DNA from: Vibrio coralliilyticus
Lineage (GTDB): Bacteria > Pseudomonadota > Gammaproteobacteria > Enterobacterales > Vibrionaceae
Direction: 5' to 3'
DNA: 64,000 nucleotides
NCBI RefSeq assembly: GCF_024449095.1
Contig: NZ_CP024627.1
Span: 2,356,001-2,420,000, forward strand
Positions 26,053 through 35,651 of this stretch are shown piece after piece (positions within the stretch are counted from its first letter, which is position 1; each line of letters starts with the position of its first letter). A model generated the notes under the pieces. That model saw only the letters and a program-made list of their open reading frames with translations. It searched no databases and was not told the DNA's origin. The position numbers were made by a program, and so were the translations under genes.

Positions 26053-26592
26053 ATGATTATTAACAGAACTATTCATAAGCAATTAATGAAGAAAAGTAAC
26101 TTGACTACTAACACTGGTCATCGCTTTATATCTAAAGCTAAAACTGCATTTAAAATTCACATTCATACACCCGATGATACGGTACTTCACCGCTCTGTCG
26201 GCTACGTGAGAATTGGTGAAAAGAAAGGGCTAAAAAAAGCCATCAAACTTCGTAATGAATTGGGTAGTGCAATGTGGGGAAAATTCTGGCGCAAGTTGCT
26301 CAAAGATCCCTACCTTATGACTCGACTCCCTCACTCCTTAGAACCCAAAATTATTTTCAAACCTCGTCCAACCAAAGCAGAACCCGATGCCAAAGATGAG
26401 TGCTATATTGCGGCTTGGCGGAATTATGATGAAAACGGCAAATTGATTTATAAGAGTGTAGTGTGCTCAATCAAAAAGCACGGTCGGCTCGCTGCCTATA
26501 CAAAAACAAAGAAAGCCTTGCTGGAAGCGAATAAAGATAACCTAGAAATCCTCGAATTTATGGGGCGACTCAATAGTATCGACCTCAAATAG
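26053..26592 (+). CDS. Orphan basic protein with AP2-like repeats
   Basis: A Lys-rich 179-residue protein. Two units look alike in plan: residues about 22-75 (a beta stretch FKIHIHTPDD, a turn, then RSVGYVRIG and the helix GLKKAIKLRNELG) and about 115-165 (CYIAAWRNYDENGKLIYKSV, then KKHGRLAAYTKTKKALLEAN). This three-strand plus helix pattern resembles AP2/ERF-type DNA-binding domains found in bacteria, often with homing endonucleases or integrases; neither is present here. No strong ribosome binding site precedes the ATG at 26053, and ATG at 26086 is an alternative. DNA binding is an inference. Confidence 0.7.
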   Translation: MIINRTIHKQLMKKSNLTTNTGHRFISKAKTAFKIHIHTPDDTVLHRSVGYVRIGEKKGLKKAIKLRNELGSAMWGKFWRKLLKDPYLMTRLPHSLEPKIIFKPRPTKAEPDAKDECYIAAWRNYDENGKLIYKSVVCSIKKHGRLAAYTKTKKALLEANKDNLEILEFMGRLNSIDLK

Positions 26593-26622
26593 AAGCACCC
26601 CGAACATAGATTCGAGGTGCTT
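26593..26622. terminator. Bidirectional hairpin between convergent genes
   Basis: AAGCACC / GGTGCTT stem extended by CGAA/TTCG, located between the stops of the orphan gene and the ompA-like gene. Confidence 0.55.
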
Positions 26623-26643
26623 AGACGCTAGGGAAGTGTTTTT

Positions 26644-27606
26644 TTACTGAGCCTGATACTCAAAAGCTGGTACCATAATTTCTACCCGTCGGTTCTGTGC
26701 TCGTCCTTCTTTGGTTTCATTAGAAGCGATCGGGTTACTCTCCCCCTCTCCACGAGCTGTGATTCTTGATGCATCGATACCTTGTTCTTCAAGCTCTTCA
26801 GCAACGGACTGAGCCCGCTTCTCAGATAATTCTTGGTTGTACGAGGCTGCACCGCTGGAGTCCGTGTAACCAACCACTTCGACCGTTGACTGCGGAAACT
26901 CCATCATAAAAGTCACTAATTCCGCCAGCATCGCTTTGCTCTCTGGTTTCAATTCTGCACTGTTCAGTGCAAAGCTACTGGAGTCAACCACTTTCGTCTC
27001 AAAGGTCTTGACGATAGGTTCAATCACAACCTCTTCTTCGATAACTTCTTCAACCACCATTTCTTCTTCAGCTGGATACGAGGTTGGTTCATCATTACCT
27101 CCAAACTTCGCAATGAAACCTAGTGTTAGGGCATTGCCTTTAAAACGATGAGTATCAATGTTAATGTCGGTTAAACGTTGGTACTCCAACTGAAAATCGA
27201 TAGTCGGCATAAAGGCATACGTCACACCCAAAGCACCAAGTAAAGAACTATCGTCTTTATTGCCATACTCAACATACGCACCACCTAACTTGGCAAATGC
27301 ATCAAATTTTTCTGACAAAGGCATAGTGAATCGGGGCGCAAGGGAATAGGAGCTTAATCCTGCATCTGTATAGCCATAACCAGTGGTCTCCCCTAATGTA
27401 TCCAGTGCTAGCTCAAGGCTTATCATGTCATTAAACTCATAACCGGCAAAGGAGCCCAACGCCCAAGAATTATCATCACAAGGCCCCGTAGAACATGACT
27501 CATTGAGCCAAGAAGCTCCTGCTTTGGCACCCAAATAAAACTGAGCGCTTACTGATGTAGATGCGAGAAGAAATGTGGTGGAAACTACCGCTGCTAATTT
27601 TTTCAT
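26644..27606 (-). CDS. OmpA-family outer-membrane protein (paralogue 1)
   Basis: Outer membrane barrel plus peptidoglycan anchor, 320 residues. Signal peptide ends ...SVSA before QFYLGAKAGASW. The barrel domain runs to about residue 172 and ends in Phe-rich strand ALTLGFIAKFGG; an acidic linker follows (about residues 180-200, mostly Glu and Val); then an OmpA_C domain with VVGYTDSSGAASYNQELSEK and RRVEI near the end. The ATG at 27606 is chosen for the signal peptide; an upstream extension to 27666 is unlikely. It lies head to tail with a close paralogue. Confidence 0.9.
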   Translation of the reverse strand: MKKLAAVVSTTFLLASTSVSAQFYLGAKAGASWLNESCSTGPCDDNSWALGSFAGYEFNDMISLELALDTLGETTGYGYTDAGLSSYSLAPRFTMPLSEKFDAFAKLGGAYVEYGNKDDSSLLGALGVTYAFMPTIDFQLEYQRLTDINIDTHRFKGNALTLGFIAKFGGNDEPTSYPAEEEMVVEEVIEEEVVIEPIVKTFETKVVDSSSFALNSAELKPESKAMLAELVTFMMEFPQSTVEVVGYTDSSGAASYNQELSEKRAQSVAEELEEQGIDASRITARGEGESNPIASNETKEGRAQNRRVEIMVPAFEYQAQ

Positions 27607-27784
27607 TGTTTTTTCCTTATGACTGTCAGCACTGTGTGCCACAACAAACACGCCACACAATAACAATCATCAAGTTACAGTATGGTCGCAATAACAGTAC
27701 ACCTTAGTTCATAAAATGTACAAATGGGTTTATGGACCAATTTCACCTTTTGCATGCTAATGACTTACTTTCTCGTAAATATGA

Positions 27785-27820
27785 CAAAGCCCTGTCGAAA
27801 CAGGGCTTTGATTTAATTTT
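27785..27820 (-). terminator. Terminator between the two ompA-like genes
   Basis: CAAAGCCCTGT / ACAGGGCTTTG stem, four-base loop, 17 bp or more after the stop of the upstream paralogue. The two genes are therefore separate units. Confidence 0.75.
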
Positions 27821-27836
27821 ACAATCAACAGAGCGC

Positions 27837-28802
27837 TTAAGGCTGAACTTGATATTCAAACTCATTCATTGTGACTTCTGCACGACGGTTCTGCATACGC
27901 CCTTCTCGGGTATCATTCTGTGCGATAGGCTTGGCTTCCCCCGCTCCTTCTACGTGAATACGTGACTGGTTTACCCCATAATCTGCAATAATATCCGCTA
28001 CAGATTGAGCACGCTGCTCAGACAGAGTTTGGTTGTATGCTGCTGGGCCAACTGAGTCAGCATAACCCACCACATCCACGGTTGCTTGTGGATATTCGCT
28101 CATGAAAGCAGCCACTTCTTTTAGCGCCATTTCACTGTCAGAAGTCAGCTCTGCACTATCAAATTTAAAGCTGACCGAGTAGACGACTTTCGATTCAAAC
28201 GTTTGCAGTATAGGCTGAACCACTACCGTTTCTTCGACAACTTCTTCCACCTGCATTTCTTCTTGTGTGGGTGTCTCGGTGTGTTGTTCGCTACCACCAA
28301 ATTTAGTTGTGAATCCTAGTGTCACCGCATTACCCGCAATACCATGCGTATCAATATCGATGTCCGTTAAGCGCTGATACTCAACTTGAATATCAATGTT
28401 TGGCAGGACACTATAGCTTAGCCCAACGCCACCGACGAAAGAGCTATCGCTCTTGTTACCATACTCCACATAAGCCCCACCCGCTTTGGCAAAGGCATCA
28501 ACATTCTCTGTTAATGGCAAGCTGAAGCGCGGCGCCAATGAATAAGAAACCAAACCAGCATCTTTATAACCAGAGCCCGTTGTTTCACCTAATGTATCTA
28601 GGCCCGCTTCTAGGGCTAAATAGTCATTGAACTCATAGCCAACAAATGAACCAAGCGCCCAAGAGTTATCATCACATTCACCTGTTGTGCACAAATCATC
28701 TACCCAACTCGCTCCCGCTTTTGCGCCAAGATAAAATTGCGCATTCACTGATGCTGAAGCAAGAAGAAGTGTGCCAGAAACTACCGCTGCTAATTTTTTC
28801 AT
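27837..28802 (-). CDS. OmpA-family outer-membrane protein (paralogue 2)
   Basis: 321 residues, same layout as its neighbour: signal peptide ending SVNA, barrel starting QFYLGAKAGASW with two cysteines in the first loop (LCTTGEC), acidic linker and OmpA_C domain with VVGYADSVGPAAYNQTLSEQ. The signal peptide and barrel are highly similar to the neighbour's, while linker and C-terminal parts differ more. A tandem duplication is the simplest origin. Which of the two is the ancestral OmpA cannot be told from sequence alone. Confidence 0.9.
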   Translation of the reverse strand: MKKLAAVVSGTLLLASASVNAQFYLGAKAGASWVDDLCTTGECDDNSWALGSFVGYEFNDYLALEAGLDTLGETTGSGYKDAGLVSYSLAPRFSLPLTENVDAFAKAGGAYVEYGNKSDSSFVGGVGLSYSVLPNIDIQVEYQRLTDIDIDTHGIAGNAVTLGFTTKFGGSEQHTETPTQEEMQVEEVVEETVVVQPILQTFESKVVYSVSFKFDSAELTSDSEMALKEVAAFMSEYPQATVDVVGYADSVGPAAYNQTLSEQRAQSVADIIADYGVNQSRIHVEGAGEAKPIAQNDTREGRMQNRRAEVTMNEFEYQVQP

Positions 28803-29119
28803 TTTTCATACCTTATTAATACGCGTTAGATTTGCGACGCTATAGACAAGCCACATAAAAACAAACACATAGAGTGTTACCGTACAATTGTGCGGACACT
28901 ACACCTTAACGAGATAAATGACAATTAACTTTGTGAATTTTTATTTAATTTCATCTAATTAGATAACTTTGCGTTATTGGGGTTCAACTAAGATAAGAAA
29001 CTGGAACCATAATCACAGACCAATAAAGTACTGACCGCTATTTATTTATCCTTAAGAAAATAGAAATATAAAAAAACCGCAGCATTAAGCTGCGGTTAAT
29101 ATGCAATAAGTACATTTTT
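28803..29119. other. gltX-ompA intergenic region (317 bp)
   Basis: It holds the gltX terminator at its left end and an AT-rich stretch that should contain the promoter of the ompA-like gene. No small gene or further structured element is seen. Confidence 0.5.
29070..29097 (-). terminator. Terminator of gltX
   Basis: AACCGCAGC / GCTGCGGTT stem, five-base loop, T-run on the minus strand; 22 bp after the stop. Confidence 0.9.
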
Positions 29120-30547
29120 TTATGCGTTAGCTTCACGCTCTTCGATAAACGCTATCGCCATCTTGATGCGAGCAAGCACACGTTCTTTACCCACCAGATC
29201 CATAACCGCATCAACGGATGGAGACTGACCACCACCGGTAACCGCAACGCGAAGTGGCATGCCGATTTTACCCATGCCAATCTCTAACTCTTCACATACG
29301 GCCGCAATGACGCTCTCTTTAATATTGGCCGTTGTCCATTCTTCTAGCGCTTCTGCTTTTGTAAGAGCCAACTCTAGTGGGCCTTTAGCGACGCCACGTA
29401 AGTGTTTCTTAGCTGCGCCGGCTTCAAATTCAGAGAAGTCTTCGTAGAAGTAGCGGATCTGCTCAGCGAGTTCTACTAGAGTGTTACAACGTTCGCCAAC
29501 AAGTGTGATCACTTCAGTGATTGCTGGGCCGTTTTCAATGTTTAGGTTCTGGTTGTCTAAGTGCCATTGTAGGTACTCAGCTACGTACTCAGGAGCCGAT
29601 GTCTTGATGTAATGGTTGTTCAACCAAAGTAGCTTTTCAGTATTGAATGCTGACGCTGACTTAGAAACCGCATTTAGAGAGAACAGATTGATCATCTCTT
29701 CAGTAGAGAAAATCTCTTGGTCACCGTGAGACCAACCAAGACGCACTAGGTAGTTGTTTAGAGCATTTGGAAGGTAACCTTCATCACGGTATTGCATGAC
29801 TGATACAGCGCCATGACGCTTAGACAGTTTCGCACCATCATCACCTAGGATCATTGCACAGTGTGCAAACGTCGGAACTGGGGCACCTAATGCTTCGTAG
29901 ATGTTGATTTGACGAGGCGTATTGTTGATATGATCTTCACCACGAACGACATGCGTGATACCCATATCCCAGTCATCGACGACTACAACGAAGTTGTACG
30001 TAGGAGACCCATCTGTTCGACGGATAATAAGGTCATCGAGTTGATCGTTAGCAATCTCGATACGGCCACGAATTTGGTCTTCAAAGACGACACTGCCCTG
30101 TTTCGGATTACGAAAGCGGACAACGCACGGGTCACCTTCTTTAGCTGCTTCGTTAGCCGCAACGATTTTTGGGTGGTTCGCATCATAACGCGGCATCTCT
30201 TTAGCGGCTTCTTGCTCCGCACGGATTTCATCGAGAAGCTCTTTAGAAGCATAACATTTGTACGCTTTGTCTTCCGCAAGGAGTTTATCAACCATCTCGT
30301 TATAACGATCGAAGCGCTTTGACTGGAAGTAAGGCCCTTCATTCCACTCAAGCCCCATCCACTGCATGCCTTCTAGGATGGCATCGACTGCTTCTTGAGA
30401 GTTACGTTCTAAGTCAGTATCTTCGATACGCAGAACGAATTCACCGCCTTGGTTTTTAGCGTATAGCCAAGAGTAAAGTGCAGTACGTGCACCACCCACG
30501 TGAAGGTAGCCTGTTGGGCTAGGAGCAAAACGAGTTTTAACCGTCAT
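29120..30547 (-). CDS. gltX: Glutamyl-tRNA synthetase
   Basis: Charges tRNA-Glu with glutamate; 475 residues. The class I HIGH motif appears as [11 protein letters not shown] (residues 9-19) and the KMSKS motif as AKLSKRHG near residue 240. The cysteines of the E. coli zinc site are mostly missing (only one Cys in the CYASKEL region), so this is a zinc-free form. Single-gene unit with its own terminator. Confidence 0.97.
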   Translation of the reverse strand: MTVKTRFAPSPTGYLHVGGARTALYSWLYAKNQGGEFVLRIEDTDLERNSQEAVDAILEGMQWMGLEWNEGPYFQSKRFDRYNEMVDKLLAEDKAYKCYASKELLDEIRAEQEAAKEMPRYDANHPKIVAANEAAKEGDPCVVRFRNPKQGSVVFEDQIRGRIEIANDQLDDLIIRRTDGSPTYNFVVVVDDWDMGITHVVRGEDHINNTPRQINIYEALGAPVPTFAHCAMILGDDGAKLSKRHGAVSVMQYRDEGYLPNALNNYLVRLGWSHGDQEIFSTEEMINLFSLNAVSKSASAFNTEKLLWLNNHYIKTSAPEYVAEYLQWHLDNQNLNIENGPAITEVITLVGERCNTLVELAEQIRYFYEDFSEFEAGAAKKHLRGVAKGPLELALTKAEALEEWTTANIKESVIAAVCEELEIGMGKIGMPLRVAVTGGGQSPSVDAVMDLVGKERVLARIKMAIAFIEEREANA

Positions 30548-30870
30548 GTAAAATACCTTGATTGTCGAAATGACCGCACCACTCTATAGAGATGATGAAT
30601 GGCGCCAAAATTGCGCGTATTTTAGCACTGATGTGCAAATCTACAATCCGTCTTATACAGAATTCATTATTCACTGAGGTGTTTTACTTAAAGTAAGTCT
30701 ATTTGCTTGACCAATTTCCAGCTAAACATTTGGAATTTCTCACAGACTAAATCACATAACCTGAATAAAGCGTCTATTTAAGGTTTTAGTCTTTCTCGAT
30801 CAATGACACTTGACCTTCCCCTTGAGGGAAGGTTTATGCTCAGCAACAGTTCTTTGTTGAGGGTAATGTT
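30548..30870. other. gltX-copA divergent intergenic region (323 bp)
   Basis: It carries the upstream region of gltX and the CueR-type copA promoter at its right end. No further gene is seen. Confidence 0.5.
30810..30840 (+). promoter_or_regulatory. CueR-type promoter/operator of copA
   Basis: -35 TTGACC and -10 TATGCT are 19 bp apart, the long spacer used by MerR-family activators. Between them lies the near-perfect inverted repeat ACCTTCCC / GGGAAGGT, the CueR operator type. Copper(I)-loaded CueR is expected to activate. No cueR gene is in the window. Confidence 0.92.
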
Positions 30871-33567
30871 ATGCGTCAGTTCGATATTCCACTATCAGGG
30901 TTAAGCTGTATGGGGTGTGCCCGAAAAGTTGAACATGAGCTTACCTCCCAGTATCAAGTTACGATTCATGATTTAACACCAAAACACATCACCCTAGAGA
31001 GCAATTGTTCTTTTGCCGAATTAGAGAGCTCTATTCGCTCACTTGGTTACCAAGCTGGGTTCCAATATACGTTTCATTTATCCGGACTGAACTGTGGTCG
31101 ATGTGTGGCAAAGGTTAAAGCGGCTCTTGAAACGCATGAATTAGTCGGTCAGTTTGATGTTGCAAAAACTCAACTTTCGGTATCGACGCTTTTAACCCGA
31201 CAACAGGTACAAGCATTGGTTGAATCTCTCGGCTACCAAGCCAGTGAATACACTGGTGTAGAGGAAGAAAGTGAGATTGAACACGTTCCAAGCCAAACTC
31301 GCTCTACTCCCTCTAACACGCCAGAAGGTACACAAACAATTCATCTGTTAATTGCAGGGATGACCTGCGCCAGCTGTGTGTCTTCCGTAGAAAAAGCACT
31401 CGCCCAAGTTCCTGGGGTCATAAAGGCTCAAGTTAATCTTGCTGAGCAAAGTGCTCTGGTCTTTACAGAGGACAAAAGTCGTACCCTGTTCAGCGCACTA
31501 GCCGAGTCAGTTCAACAAGCGGGTTATCAGGCGGAACTCATCGACGATCCAAGCACTCAACAAGAAAAGCAAGCAGCTCAGCAAAATGCGCTACAGGCCC
31601 ACCATAGAAGAAGTGCTTTGGCTGGCATTATGCTCGGTGTACCACTCATGTTATGGGGGGTACTCGGTGGTAACATGATGATTAGAACCGCTCAGGATCA
31701 ACTGGCTTGGGGGGGGATCGGAGCGCTCTGTTTCTGGCTACTTGCGACGGCTGGGCGGAGCTTTTTCACTAATGCCTGGCAAGCATTAGTGCACAAACGA
31801 GCGACCATGGATACCTTAGTCGCGCTTGGCACAGGAGCCGCTTGGTTATTTTCAATGCTTGTCGTGCTATTTCCACAGTGGTTTCCCGCTGCATCAAGGC
31901 ACGTCTATTTTGAAGCCAGTGCGATGATTGTGGGCCTTATATCCCTAGGTCATTACATTGAAGCAAAAGCGAAAGCCAAGACAACTCGCTCATTGCAAGC
32001 TTTGATCAATCTTCAACCAAATAAAGCCACATTAATAACAAAATCAGGGGATCAAATCATTGCCATCGAGCAGATCACCGAAGGTATGCAACTCCGAATT
32101 AAACCCGGTGAAAAAGCCCCCATTGATGGTCAAGTCGTGTCCGGCACGTCGTACATAGATGAATCCATGCTGACCGGTGAGCCCATACCCGTTTACAAAC
32201 AAAATGGCGATACCATTTCTGCCGGTACATTAAACCAAGATGGTAGTTTAGTCATCGAAGCGACCGGTGTCGGCAGCAATACTATGCTATCGCGCATCAT
32301 TACCATGGTCCGAGAGGCACAAAGCAGTAAGCCTGCCCTCGCCAAGCTAGCGGATCAAATCTCAGCGGTGTTTGTTCCCGTCGTTGTTACAATTGCTCTT
32401 TTCTCCGCACTGATATGGTTCATGATCGGACCTGAGCCGAAAGCCAGCTATATGTTGGTTGTCACAACCACAGTTCTCATTATCGCATGCCCTTGCGCGC
32501 TCGGATTAGCAACGCCGCTTTCAGTGACCGTTGGTATTGGTAAAGCCGCTGAAATGGGCATATTGATCAAAGATGCCGATGTGCTGCAATCGGCAAGCCA
32601 GATCGATACCGTTGTATTTGATAAAACGGGAACCCTGACACAAGGTAAGCCCGAAGTACACCATGTCTACTCACTCAACCAAGACGAGAATCGCTTGCTG
32701 ATGACCGCCGCTAGCATAGAGCAATACTCAGAGCACCCATTGGCAAAAGCCATTGTAAAACAAGCTCAAGATCTTCAGCTTAAGCTGACTGAGGTTGAAG
32801 GTTTTCACAACATGCGCGGGAAAGGCGTCACTGGAAAAATACGAGATGAAGATGTAGCTGTGATTTCACTTCCTTACGCTCAGGAGCAGCAGATAAATCT
32901 CGATAAATTACAAGCGACTCTTGAGCTGTGTGTAAACAAAGCTTGGACACCGGTTATTGTTACTCAACAAGGCAAAGCTACAGGTTTAATCGCCATCGCC
33001 GACCCTGTCAAAGAAGACGCGAAGCAAGCCATTGAAGCCTTAATCAAGATGCAGATTACACCGGTAATGTTAACGGGCGATAACCAACATGTCGCTCAAG
33101 CAATTGCGAATCAGTTAGGTATTCAGAAGGTTATCGCGCAAGTATTGCCTGATGAAAAAGCTGGGCACATAACGCAGCTTCAAGCGAACAGAAAACGGGT
33201 TGCGATGATAGGTGACGGCGTCAATGACGCTCCTGCACTTGCTCTTGCAGACATTGGCATTGCGATGGGCAGTGGAAGTGACGTGGCCATTGAGAGTGCG
33301 CAAATGACATTGCTCAATTCATCTCCTTTGGCGGTTGTAAAAGCGATTGAACTTTCCAAAGCAACCATTAAAAACATGAAACAGAATTTATTTGGTGCCT
33401 TTATTTATAACTCTTTAGGTATTCCAGTTGCGGCTGGGGTACTGTACCCCGCATTCGGGTTCTTATTGAGTCCAGTCGTGGCTGGCGCCGCTATGGCACT
33501 GTCATCAATCACGGTTGTCAGCAATGCTAACCGATTAAGACTCTTTAAATCTTCTCTTCACTCATAG
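30871..33567 (+). CDS. copA: Copper(I)-exporting P1B-type ATPase CopA
   Basis: Inner-membrane ATPase that pumps Cu(I) to the periplasm; 898 residues. Three N-terminal metal-binding segments are seen: CMGC (residues 13-16), CGRC (75-78) and CASC (166-169). The core has the transmembrane CPC motif in ACPCALGLATP, phosphorylation site DKTGTLT, and hinge GDGVNDAPALA. E. coli CopA has two N-terminal domains, so one is extra. A run of eight G near 31709-31716 lies in the coding sequence. Followed by a DUF411 gene in the same unit. Confidence 0.96.
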   Translation: MRQFDIPLSGLSCMGCARKVEHELTSQYQVTIHDLTPKHITLESNCSFAELESSIRSLGYQAGFQYTFHLSGLNCGRCVAKVKAALETHELVGQFDVAKTQLSVSTLLTRQQVQALVESLGYQASEYTGVEEESEIEHVPSQTRSTPSNTPEGTQTIHLLIAGMTCASCVSSVEKALAQVPGVIKAQVNLAEQSALVFTEDKSRTLFSALAESVQQAGYQAELIDDPSTQQEKQAAQQNALQAHHRRSALAGIMLGVPLMLWGVLGGNMMIRTAQDQLAWGGIGALCFWLLATAGRSFFTNAWQALVHKRATMDTLVALGTGAAWLFSMLVVLFPQWFPAASRHVYFEASAMIVGLISLGHYIEAKAKAKTTRSLQALINLQPNKATLITKSGDQIIAIEQITEGMQLRIKPGEKAPIDGQVVSGTSYIDESMLTGEPIPVYKQNGDTISAGTLNQDGSLVIEATGVGSNTMLSRIITMVREAQSSKPALAKLADQISAVFVPVVVTIALFSALIWFMIGPEPKASYMLVVTTTVLIIACPCALGLATPLSVTVGIGKAAEMGILIKDADVLQSASQIDTVVFDKTGTLTQGKPEVHHVYSLNQDENRLLMTAASIEQYSEHPLAKAIVKQAQDLQLKLTEVEGFHNMRGKGVTGKIRDEDVAVISLPYAQEQQINLDKLQATLELCVNKAWTPVIVTQQGKATGLIAIADPVKEDAKQAIEALIKMQITPVMLTGDNQHVAQAIANQLGIQKVIAQVLPDEKAGHITQLQANRKRVAMIGDGVNDAPALALADIGIAMGSGSDVAIESAQMTLLNSSPLAVVKAIELSKATIKNMKQNLFGAFIYNSLGIPVAAGVLYPAFGFLLSPVVAGAAMALSSITVVSNANRLRLFKSSLHS

Positions 33568-33575
33568 AGGTGTTT

Positions 33576-34019
33576 ATGAAAACAAAAGTTATCTCCTTTG
33601 CATCCCTTGTTCTTTTATCTAGTCACGCGCTAGCCGCTGACGTGCTAAACCATAAGTCACCATATTGTGGTTGTTGCACAGAATGGACAAAACACATGCA
33701 GGAAGCAGGGTTTACCGTTGAAGAAAAGTTACACGATGATATGAACCCCATAAAACAGAAACTGGGCGTGACCTCACAACTGGCCTCCTGCCATACCGCG
33801 GAAATTAACGGCTATGTGTTTGAAGGCCACGTTCCAGCACAAGACATCAAAGCCTTTTTAGAAAACCCACCTAAAAATGCAAAAGGCTTGGCCGTCCCGG
33901 GGATGCCTATGGGCTCTCCAGGTATGGAATACGGCAATGAAAAAGATGCCTATTCGGTATATGCCTTTAACGGCAGTGGGCAGGTGTTTGAGTATCGCTC
34001 TTACCCCGGAAATCAGTAA
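33576..34019 (+). CDS. DUF411 periplasmic metal-handling protein
   Basis: 147 residues with a signal peptide ending ...HALAAD. The DUF411 pattern is clear: SPYCGCCTEWTKHM (CxxC pair), then LASCHTAEINGYVFEGHVPA and the Met-rich PGMPMGSPGMEYG. Cys and Met side chains suit Cu(I) binding. It begins 9 bases after the copA stop (AGAGG precedes ATG), so it is likely induced with CopA by copper. DUF411 proteins are commonly tied to copper-resistance loci; the exact task is unknown. Confidence 0.88.
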   Translation: MKTKVISFASLVLLSSHALAADVLNHKSPYCGCCTEWTKHMQEAGFTVEEKLHDDMNPIKQKLGVTSQLASCHTAEINGYVFEGHVPAQDIKAFLENPPKNAKGLAVPGMPMGSPGMEYGNEKDAYSVYAFNGSGQVFEYRSYPGNQ

Positions 34020-34120
34020 TAGCATGTTTTGGGGAGTGTCATCCGGTACCTTTCAATTATACAGGATGAATTGAGCAGCGAAGAATACGATCGAACATCT
34101 CATTCGCCTTGGGATTGGAA

Positions 34121-34145
34121 ACGCCACTCTTTAAACGAGTGGCGT
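34121..34145. terminator. Hairpin between DUF411 gene and rlmM
   Basis: ACGCCACTC / GAGTGGCGT stem between convergent genes. No long T-run on either strand, so termination strength is uncertain. Confidence 0.45.
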
Positions 34146-34161
34146 GATACTACAGGGTATT

Positions 34162-35253
34162 CTATCGTGGTGAAATGTTTGATAAGCACTGAACGTGGAC
34201 GGTAATTTCTTCACGATCGTGATAAAGGTGCTTAGCTTGCAGTTTGAACTTCACTTTGTTTTCAATCAGAAATAGCTTAAGATTTTCAATATCTTCTAAT
34301 ACTTCGTCATAACGCCCCTTCATCGGCAGTTTGAGATTGAACAAGGCTTCTTTGGCCCAACCACTAATAATCCACTCTCCCATCAACTGCGCAACGCGTG
34401 ATGGTTTTTCGACCATATCACAGATAAGCCAAGTGACATTTTTACGTGCTGGCTCGAATTTAAAGCCGTCTTCCTGATGATGTTTAACCTGCCCCGTTTC
34501 CATCAGGCTATCGGCCATCATGCCGTTATCGACTGCATGAACGAACATAGAACGCTTAACTAGTTGGTATGTCCATCCACCAGGACACGCCCCCAGATCC
34601 ACTCCCCACATACCAGGAGCCAGGCGCTCATCCCACTCCTCACGCGGAATGAAAACATGGAAAGCTTCTTCCAATTTAAGTGTCGAACGGCTTGGTGCAT
34701 CCGCAGGGAACTTTAGACGAGGAATTCCCATAAAAAACTGAGAGTTATTGCTTGGCAACGAGTAGCCTACAAAACAATGCCCCGGTGCAACAAAACAGAG
34801 GTGTAACACTGGCTTCTTCGGGCTATCTTTGGGCAGCAAAATGCCTTTGCCACGCATGGCCTGGCGCATAGGAACTGTGAATTTACGACAAAACTTAAGC
34901 AACTCTTTCGCTTCATTGGTATCCGGTGTTTCAATGCGGATATCGCCACAACGCGGGAAAGATTCAACCTCGCTGAGCTCCTCTAAAATAGGAGAAATAC
35001 GATCTTCACGTGGAAGGTCTTTAATCTCCACCGCAACCGCAAACATCTGACGTGCGAAAATCAGTGACTTAAAGTCGAGTTCTTTCGCCAGACGTTCTGC
35101 ATCACCCGGCTGATAACATTCAAACAGTACGTAACCAGTGTTGTTTTTTACACGAGGGAAGCCAAACACTTCAAGTTGGGTAGCGCGATCCTGAATCTCT
35201 CCAGCACACTCTTTTTCAAAACCAGCTCGGCAGTAGAGCATTAAGTGTTTCAC
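34162..35253 (-). CDS. rlmM: 23S rRNA C2498 2'-O-ribose methyltransferase RlmM
   Basis: SAM-dependent rRNA methyltransferase of 363 residues. The N-terminal THUMP-like part contains [16 protein letters not shown]; the Rossmann domain shows [15 protein letters not shown] (SAM motif I, near residue 218) and [12 protein letters not shown] with the catalytic Asp, as in the RrmJ-like KDKE family. Its start overlaps the end of the DUF423 gene by four bases (ATGA type), so translation is probably coupled. The gcvA-ygdD-rlmM order is as in E. coli. Confidence 0.95.
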   Translation of the reverse strand: MKHLMLYCRAGFEKECAGEIQDRATQLEVFGFPRVKNNTGYVLFECYQPGDAERLAKELDFKSLIFARQMFAVAVEIKDLPREDRISPILEELSEVESFPRCGDIRIETPDTNEAKELLKFCRKFTVPMRQAMRGKGILLPKDSPKKPVLHLCFVAPGHCFVGYSLPSNNSQFFMGIPRLKFPADAPSRSTLKLEEAFHVFIPREEWDERLAPGMWGVDLGACPGGWTYQLVKRSMFVHAVDNGMMADSLMETGQVKHHQEDGFKFEPARKNVTWLICDMVEKPSRVAQLMGEWIISGWAKEALFNLKLPMKGRYDEVLEDIENLKLFLIENKVKFKLQAKHLYHDREEITVHVQCLSNISPR

Positions 35254-35651
35254 TGATTCACCTCTTTAATCTGTAACGCTGCGAAAACAAACAGTCCCCA
35301 GCCAAGCATAAAGGTTAAACCACCAAATGGAGTAATAGGTCCAAACCATTTGATTCCGGTTAATGCAAGGGCGTAGAGGCTGCCACTAAAACAAAAGATG
35401 CCGATGATAAAGCAATTTGCGGCAAGGGCGAAATATTTTTGCGCTTTCTCAGCCATGCCTATCCTGAGTAAGACTCCACAAAGTAAAATCGCTAGAGCAT
35501 GAATAAATTGATACTGAACGCCTGTATTAAAGACATCCAGTAAATAAGGTGATAGTGATTGCTTTAACCCGTGAGCGGCAAAAGCGCCGAGTGCAACGCC
35601 AACTCCGGCAAATAATCCACCAACGGTAAGTAACTGCTTACTTTTCACCAT
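35250..35651 (-). CDS. DUF423 inner-membrane protein (YgdD-like)
   Basis: 133 residues with about four hydrophobic segments, starting [20 protein letters not shown] and containing the family's HGLKQSL and [13 protein letters not shown] motifs. Function unknown. It overlaps rlmM by four bases and the hydrolase gene by 14, a tightly packed operon with gcvA upstream. Confidence 0.88.
   Translation of the reverse strand: MVKSKQLLTVGGLFAGVGVALGAFAAHGLKQSLSPYLLDVFNTGVQYQFIHALAILLCGVLLRIGMAEKAQKYFALAANCFIIGIFCFSGSLYALALTGIKWFGPITPFGGLTFMLGWGLFVFAALQIKEVNQ

Noticed and set aside
24788..26643. Direct repeat of the tRNA-Arg 3' end marking an island
   Set aside because: No second copy of the T-arm and acceptor sequence was seen in the downstream interval.
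30871..31080. Programmed frameshift after the first metal-binding domain, as in E. coli copA
   Set aside because: I did not find the CCCAAAG-type slippery site with a nearby stop in the shifted frame, so a truncated chaperone product is not claimed.
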